18,307 bases of DNA, from NCBI GenBank assembly GCA_964441935.1, contig CAYTXI010000050.1:1-18307 (forward strand), written 5' to 3'. Shown piece by piece: positions 14,128 to 18,307 of the stretch. The translations under genes were made by a program, and so were the position numbers. Position 1 is the stretch's first letter. Each line of letters opens with the position of its first letter. Under the pieces are notes generated by a model. It did not search any database. It saw only the letters and a list, made by a program, of their open reading frames with translations, and was not told the origin of the DNA. This DNA is from JBBDMC01 sp964441935 (lineage in GTDB: Bacteria > Pseudomonadota > Alphaproteobacteria > Rhizobiales > Kaistiaceae).

Positions 14128-14832
14128 TCAGCCGCCGAGGAAGCTTCTGGCGACGTGAGGATCTTCCAGCAGCGCTTTCCCGGTGCCGGTGAAACGGTTT
14201 TGGCCGTTGGAGATGACAAAGCCCCTGGTGGCGAACCCCAGCGCGTGGCGCGCGTTCTGCTCGACCATCAGGATGGCGACTCCGTTCGCGTTGACCTTCT
14301 TGATGTGGTCAAAAACCTGGTTCATGTAGATGGGGCTCAGGCCGGCGGAGGGCTCGTCGAGCAGCAGCAGCTTGGGCTTGCTCATCAACGCCCGGCCCAT
14401 CGCCACCATCTGGCGCTGGCCGCCCGACAACTCACCCGCCCGCTGGCGGCGCTTCTCCTGAAGATCGGGGAACATCGCGTAGACGGAGTGCATCGTGTCG
14501 CTGAAATCGTCGCGCCGGATATAGGCGCCCATCTCGAGGTTCTCTTGAACCGACATCGACGTGAAGACGTTGAACTCCTGCGGCACAAAACCGAGCCCCA
14601 TCGGCACCAGCCGATCGGGCTCAGCATTGGTTATCTCTTTCCCCCCGAACCTGATCATACCCTGGCTGACTGTAACGAGGCCAAAGATGGCCTTCAGTAT
14701 CGTGGACTTGCCGGCGCCGTTGGGGCCGACGATCACCGCGATGTCGGTCGAGTCGATGGCGATGTCGATTCCGTTCAGGATCGGTGCGCCGCCGTAGCCC
14801 GCGTGTACGCTGCTGATTTCGATCAGGCTCAC
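14128..14832 (-). CDS. livF: Branched-chain amino acid ABC transporter ATP-binding protein LivF
   Basis: 234 aa, the usual LivF length. It is a cytoplasmic ATPase of the transporter. The full ABC set is present: Walker A GPNGAGKS (36-43), Q-loop FVPQE (82-86), signature LSGGQ (135-139), Walker B LLLLDE (155-160) with PSAGLSP, and a switch region VEQNARHAL where the usual histidine is replaced, as is normal for LivF. The start is the GTG at 14832, which overlaps the livG stop (GTGA); the first residues SLIEISSVHAGYG match the family. A G-rich stretch upstream serves as ribosome site. It forms a heterodimer with LivG (family knowledge). Confidence 0.94.
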   Translation of the reverse strand: MSLIEISSVHAGYGGAPILNGIDIAIDSTDIAVIVGPNGAGKSTILKAIFGLVTVSQGMIRFGGKEITNAEPDRLVPMGLGFVPQEFNVFTSMSVQENLEMGAYIRRDDFSDTMHSVYAMFPDLQEKRRQRAGELSGGQRQMVAMGRALMSKPKLLLLDEPSAGLSPIYMNQVFDHIKKVNANGVAILMVEQNARHALGFATRGFVISNGQNRFTGTGKALLEDPHVARSFLGG

Positions 14833-15614
14833 ACGGCGCCCCCGACGCGGCTGCCGAAATAGGCGTCGATGATTTCCTGCTTGGCACGGATCTCGCTCAT
14901 TGGGCCCTCGGCGATGACCTCGCCCTCGGCCATGACGATGACCGGGTCGCACAGCTCGCCGATCAGCTCCATGTCGTGCTCGATTACAAAGAAGGTGTAG
15001 CCCATTTCCCGATTCAGGCGCCGGATGTTCTGGCCGAGGTCTTTGAGCAGGGTGCGGTTGACGCCGGCGGCTACCTCGTCGAGCAACACCGCCTTGGCAT
15101 CGACCATCATCGTGCGGCCGAGCTCCAGGAGCTTCTTCTGTCCGCCAGAAAGGTTGCCGGCGAGTTCGTTGCGGACGGGCCACAGGCTGAGGAATCGCAG
15201 CACGTCGCTCGCTTTGGCGCGCACGTCGGCCTCGGTCCGATCGACGCGGGCGGGTGTGAGCCAGGCGTTGAAGAGATTCTCACCGGGTTGTTCGGCAGGA
15301 ACCATCATCAGATTCTCCAGCGCCGTCATGTTCGAGAACTCGCGGGCGATCTGGAACGTGCGGAGCAATCCCTTGCCGAACAGCTCATGCGGGGCGAGAT
15401 CGGTCACGTCCTCGCCGTCGAAGATGATCTGGCCGCTGTCCGGGTCGAGGGCGCCGGCGATGATGTCGAACAGCGTGGTCTTGCCGGCGCCGTTGGGCCC
15501 GATCAACCCGGTGATCGATCCGCGTGCGACGCCCAGGGAACAATCCGAGACCGCCCTCACGCCGCCGAACCACTTGCTGACGGTCCTGACTTCGATCACG
15601 AGGTCTGCCGACAC
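14829..15614 (-). CDS. livG: Branched-chain amino acid ABC transporter ATP-binding protein LivG
   Basis: 261 aa from a GTG at 15614. Walker A GPNGAGKT (39-46), Q-loop RTFQIAREF, signature LSGGQKK (155-161), Walker B AVLLDE (175-180) and the switch histidine 213 in VIEHDM are all intact. After Walker B the sequence reads VAAGVNR instead of the usual PAAGLNP. LivG-type length and C-terminal EIIDAYFGS agree with the family. The start is uncertain: the frame is open to an ATG at 15677 or 15737, but those extensions are arginine-rich and unlike LivG, and a GTG at 15599 is also possible. It heads the livG-F-H-M operon and ends in a 4-bp overlap with livF. Confidence 0.92.
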   Translation of the reverse strand: MSADLVIEVRTVSKWFGGVRAVSDCSLGVARGSITGLIGPNGAGKTTLFDIIAGALDPDSGQIIFDGEDVTDLAPHELFGKGLLRTFQIAREFSNMTALENLMMVPAEQPGENLFNAWLTPARVDRTEADVRAKASDVLRFLSLWPVRNELAGNLSGGQKKLLELGRTMMVDAKAVLLDEVAAGVNRTLLKDLGQNIRRLNREMGYTFFVIEHDMELIGELCDPVIVMAEGEVIAEGPMSEIRAKQEIIDAYFGSRVGGAV

Positions 15615-15856
15615 TGTAGCACTCGAAACCCGTGGACGGCCGGCAGAGTGGCGTGCGAAGAACGTCGATCGGTGCATGCAGGCGACCCGGCGGTCGCGTC
15701 GATCGGGGTCGGAGCGCGGAGCAGATCGGGCTTGCAACGCTCAATGAGCTGCCGGCAAAGATCCGTCATCTCCACCCCAATTTCCCTCGCGCCGTGAGCG
15801 CGTTGTGCCGGCATCCCCCGTCCGCCCGGGTTCACCAAAGCGGTTGACGCGAGATT

Positions 15857-15886
15857 AGCGTACGGGGATTTCGTCGCAACTCTCAA
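15857..15886 (-). promoter_or_regulatory. Weak candidate promoter for the livGFHM operon
   Basis: On the minus strand, TTGAGA (15886-15881, five of six matches) and TACGCT (15862-15857, three of six) are 18 bp apart. The -35 box overlaps the stop codon of the upstream MFS gene. It lies about 240 bp before the chosen livG start, leaving a long leader, which lowers confidence. Nothing else recognisable was seen in 15615-15856. Confidence 0.2.
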
Positions 15887-17151
15887 TTCTCGTTGGGATC
15901 GTTGCCGTCGGCTTCGCTACCTGCCGCGCGCGGATCGAGGACAGCGCTTTCTGGTGTGACGGTCTTCGGCAACGGCAGCCCTTGGAAGGTCTCGCGTTGG
16001 AACTGAGGCAGCGGCGGCCGTTGCCCAATGCGGAACAGAGTGTAGGCGATCATCAGCGTATGCACCGCGGCCGTGAAGGCGAACAGACCGTCGGGGGCGA
16101 TGCGCTCCATGCTGGCTGCGGCGGCGATCGGTCCGATCATGGTGCCGATGCCATAGAGCAGCAGGAGGCCGCTGGCGATGTTCACGAAGTTCTCCGGATC
16201 GGCATAGTCGTTGGCGTGGGCGACGGTGAGCGCGTACATCGGATAGATCATCGCCCCGAAAATGATCGCCAGCGTCGTGACAAGCCAGGGAGAGCGCGGT
16301 TGGACGACGGCGAGAGTGATGCCGATGGCGACCGCGCCGACAGCGATGGTGATAAGCACCCGCCGACGGTCGAAGCGGTCCGATAGACGGCCGATGGGGA
16401 ACTGGACCAGCGCACCGCCGAACAAGGCGCCGGCCATCATCGTGGCGATATTGTGGATCGGCAGGCCGATCAGATGGCCATAGACTGGGCCGAGCGTGCC
16501 GAAGGCGCCGTTGACCACACCGATCAGAAAACAGGCGACCGCGGAGACGGGCGAGTTGGCGTAGAGCCGGCGAAGGTCGAGACGAGTCGTCTTCAGCGGC
16601 CGGGGCGCGGCCGCGGTCGACAGCGCCGTCGGCAAGATCGCCAGGCAATAGAGGATCGCGCCGAGCACGAAGTAGAAATGATCGATTGGTGGGTGAAACG
16701 CGATGATGAGTTGCCCGGCCGTCGAGGCGGTGAAATTGACGATCTGGTAGACCGAGAAGAGCCTGCCGCGGGTCTCGTGTGAGGCGCGCTCGTTGAGCCA
16801 GCTTTCGACGATCATCGCGGCACCGGCGAAACAGAAGCCGGACAGCGCCCTGAGCACGATCCAGGCGACCGGGTCGATGATCAGCAGGTTGAGCAGGATG
16901 GCGACCGCCGAGACCGATGCGAGCGCCCCATAGCTGCGAACGTGGCCGACACGGCGCACAACTGCCGGCACAACCAGTGTGGCGGCGATGAAGCCGGCGG
17001 CCCAGCCGGTGCCGAGCAGGCCGAGCTCGGTGGTGGTGAAACCTTCGATGGTCCCGCGGACCGGCAGCAACAGGCCATGCAGGCCGCTTGCCATGATTAG
17101 GAAAAACGAGCCGAGAAGCAGCGCCGCGACGGCGACGAGTTGGGGGGCCAT
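15883..17151 (-). CDS. MFS transporter, YcaD-like
   Basis: 422 aa with 12 predicted transmembrane segments in two six-helix halves and a hydrophilic C-terminal tail of about 50 residues. Features shared with E. coli YcaD and relatives: VGHVRSYGALAS in the first half, LRALSGFCFAGAAMIVESWLNE, RGRLFSVYQIVNF and TAGQLI. In the second half the MFS loop motif GRLSDRFDRRRVL is clear. The substrate is unknown for the family. The ATG at 17151 has no visible Shine-Dalgarno, but hydrophobicity starts right after it. It is divergent from the SHOCT gene across a 202-bp gap, with no strong promoter recognised. It may be transcribed separately from the liv operon downstream. Confidence 0.88.
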   Translation of the reverse strand: MAPQLVAVAALLLGSFFLIMASGLHGLLLPVRGTIEGFTTTELGLLGTGWAAGFIAATLVVPAVVRRVGHVRSYGALASVSAVAILLNLLIIDPVAWIVLRALSGFCFAGAAMIVESWLNERASHETRGRLFSVYQIVNFTASTAGQLIIAFHPPIDHFYFVLGAILYCLAILPTALSTAAAPRPLKTTRLDLRRLYANSPVSAVACFLIGVVNGAFGTLGPVYGHLIGLPIHNIATMMAGALFGGALVQFPIGRLSDRFDRRRVLITIAVGAVAIGITLAVVQPRSPWLVTTLAIIFGAMIYPMYALTVAHANDYADPENFVNIASGLLLLYGIGTMIGPIAAAASMERIAPDGLFAFTAAVHTLMIAYTLFRIGQRPPLPQFQRETFQGLPLPKTVTPESAVLDPRAAGSEADGNDPNEN

Positions 17152-17353
17152 GGCTTGGGACGTACTGGGGGCGACCGGAGGCGAATCGTCGGCAGCCTTT
17201 TCCGTCGGCCTCGTGGCGAATGCAAGGCCGGCGGGGGCAGACGGTTGACACAGCGATGGGTGGACAACCCGCGTTTATTGACCGGAATCAACGCCGCCGG
17301 TCGCAGCTGCGGCAGGATTTACCTCGCGAGGATTCTGAACGGACGATGAGGCG

Positions 17354-17713
17354 ATGGACGCGTGCGCCAGGAAACGGAGCGGATCGCGGCTTACAGCGAT
17401 CGCAGCGGCAGCGGCGATCGTCTTCGCAAATTCGACGTTGGCAGCCGCGGAAGAAGCGCCGCGGTACTTCTACGGCCCGCACATTTGGGAGGGAGGCTGG
17501 TGGATGTTTCTCGGCCCAGTGTGGATGATCCTGTTCCTTGCAGTCGTTGTGGCCCTGGTTGTGTTGGCGGTGCGTTGGCTCGGCGACGCTGGCGCTGGCA
17601 GAGGCGGCGGACCCGCGAGACAGAGCGCGTTCGATATCCTTCGCGAGCGTTTTGCGCGTGGTGAAATCGACAAGGACGAGTTCGAGGAACGTAAGCGCGT
17701 GTTGGGCGAATAG
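17354..17713 (+). CDS. Small SHOCT-domain membrane protein
   Basis: 119 aa. Residues 12-32 are a hydrophobic alanine-rich segment (signal peptide or anchor). An aromatic stretch YFYGPHIWEGGWWMF (38-52) precedes a clear transmembrane helix (54-76), then a glycine-rich linker. The C-terminus has a SHOCT domain: FDILRERFARGEIDKDEFEERKRVL (93-117). Proteins of this layout are common in proteobacteria; SHOCT is thought to mediate oligomerisation and the function is not established. GAGG sits only three bases before the ATG, a tight ribosome site. It is divergent from the MFS gene and convergent with the uracil-DNA glycosylase gene. Confidence 0.82.
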   Translation: MDACARKRSGSRLTAIAAAAAIVFANSTLAAAEEAPRYFYGPHIWEGGWWMFLGPVWMILFLAVVVALVVLAVRWLGDAGAGRGGGPARQSAFDILRERFARGEIDKDEFEERKRVLGE

Positions 17714-17773
17714 AACTCGCCGCTTCGGCTTGAGAGGATCCGTTTCCGATCCGCCAGGCGGAAGCGGTGGGGT

Positions 17774-18307
17774 CTAGGCTGCGTCGAGGGCTTCCTTCAG
17801 CGCCAAGAAGTCGCGCCAGACGAGGCGCTTTTGCAGCGGCTGGCGCAGCAGGTAGGCCGGGTGCAGCGTCGCCATGGCGCGGATGACCCGGTTGCCGGTG
17901 TCGAAGTCGTGCCACCGACCGCGGAACTGTAGGATCCCTTGTCTGTTGTTCATCAGCTCGGCGGCCGCCGGCCCACCGAGGCAGATCAGGAAGTCGGGGT
18001 CGGCAAGCTCGATCTGCCGCTCTATGAACGGCCGACAGGCGGCGGTCTCCTGCGGTGTCGGGGTGCGGTTGCCGGGCGGGCGCCAGGGCACGACGTTGGC
18101 GATGTAGACCGAGGTACGGTCGAGGCCGATCGCCGCCAGCATGCGGTCAAGCAGCTGGCCTGAACGGCCGACGAACGGCAGTCCCTGGATGTCCTCGTCG
18201 CGGCCGGGCGCTTCGCCGACCAGCATGACGCGGCCCTCCGGGTTGCCGTCGGCGAAGACGAGCTGGGTCGCGGTCAGGCGCAGGTTGCAGCCCTCGTAGC
18301 GCGCCAG
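17774..18307 (-). CDS. Uracil-DNA glycosylase, family 4-like (C-terminal part)
   Basis: 177 residues are visible; the N-terminus lies beyond the right edge and the frame is open to the last base. The enzyme removes uracil from DNA, starting base-excision repair. Seen: EGCNLRLTATQLVFADGN, the active-site motif GEAPGRDED (about 31-39), GLPFVGRSGQLLDRML, NVVPWRPPGNRTPTPQE, ACRPFIERQI (a likely Fe-S cysteine), and the HPAYLLRQP motif near the end. In the region where family 4 enzymes have a CxxC pair, only the second cysteine is present (YEGC), so an intact 4Fe-4S cluster is uncertain. The reading is in frame with the ATG at 18226, but conserved residues continue upstream, so that ATG is internal. 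Confidence 0.92.
   Translation of the reverse strand: MARYEGCNLRLTATQLVFADGNPEGRVMLVGEAPGRDEDIQGLPFVGRSGQLLDRMLAAIGLDRTSVYIANVVPWRPPGNRTPTPQETAACRPFIERQIELADPDFLICLGGPAAAELMNNRQGILQFRGRWHDFDTGNRVIRAMATLHPAYLLRQPLQKRLVWRDFLALKEALDAA

Noticed and set aside
15596..15886. 96-codon minus frame between the MFS gene and livG
   Set aside because: Overlaps the start of livG in another frame, no ribosome site, and a composition without recognisable domains. The region is better read as leader DNA.
17244..17268. GTTG...CAAC imperfect dyad and a TTGACA between the MFS and SHOCT genes
   Set aside because: Only the outer four bases and one inner base pair, and no acceptable -10 box lies at the proper distance from TTGACA.
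17720..17767. Possible terminator between the SHOCT gene and the glycosylase gene (CCGCTTC/GAAGCGG and an inner TCCGCC/GGCGGA)
   Set aside because: Long irregular internal loops and no T-run on either strand. Position is suggestive but structure is not convincing.

Overview
The window is GC-rich chromosomal DNA of an alphaproteobacterium, most like a Hyphomicrobiales (Rhizobiales) or Rhodospirillales member. The pointers are a DUF1476 / F1-ATPase inhibitor zeta gene beside purC, a purC-purS-purQ-purL cluster of the three-subunit FGAM synthetase type, an rpe-DUF2259-purB run, and a TorF-type alphaproteobacterial porin. Genes are tightly packed, often with 4-bp start/stop overlaps. No tRNA, rRNA, CRISPR array, insertion sequence or prophage gene was seen.

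Region 1 (1-3157, minus strand) holds de novo purine synthesis: purC, purS, an uncharacterised multi-pass membrane protein, purQ and the first 42 codons of purL. The membrane protein interrupts the usual purS-purQ adjacency. Region 2 (3381-5320, plus strand) carries the ATPase zeta subunit, an HpcH/HpaI-type class II aldolase and the TorF-like porin. The porin converges on purB, and one CTAG serves as both stop codons.

Region 3 (5317-10285, minus strand) reads, in transcription order: a LivJ-like substrate-binding protein, a P1/DmpA-type aminopeptidase, rpe, a secreted DUF2259 protein and purB. The first four are separated by 12 bp or less or overlap. Region 4 (10563-15614) is a branched-chain-amino-acid-type (HAAT) ABC transporter. 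A second periplasmic binding protein lies on the plus strand, divergent from the first. A livG-livF-livH-livM operon lies on the minus strand and converges on it at a shared hairpin terminator. One membrane/ATPase set therefore has two binding proteins close by, and one of them is linked to an aminopeptidase.

Region 5 (15883-18307) holds a YcaD-like MFS transporter (minus), a small SHOCT-domain membrane protein (plus) and the C-terminal part of a family 4-like uracil-DNA glycosylase (minus, running off the window).

Most genes belong to well-known families, and I see no clear evidence of a wholly new system. The points worth a second look are the membrane protein embedded in the purine operon, the divergent binding-protein/aminopeptidase arrangement, and several short dyad-symmetric sequences in leader regions.
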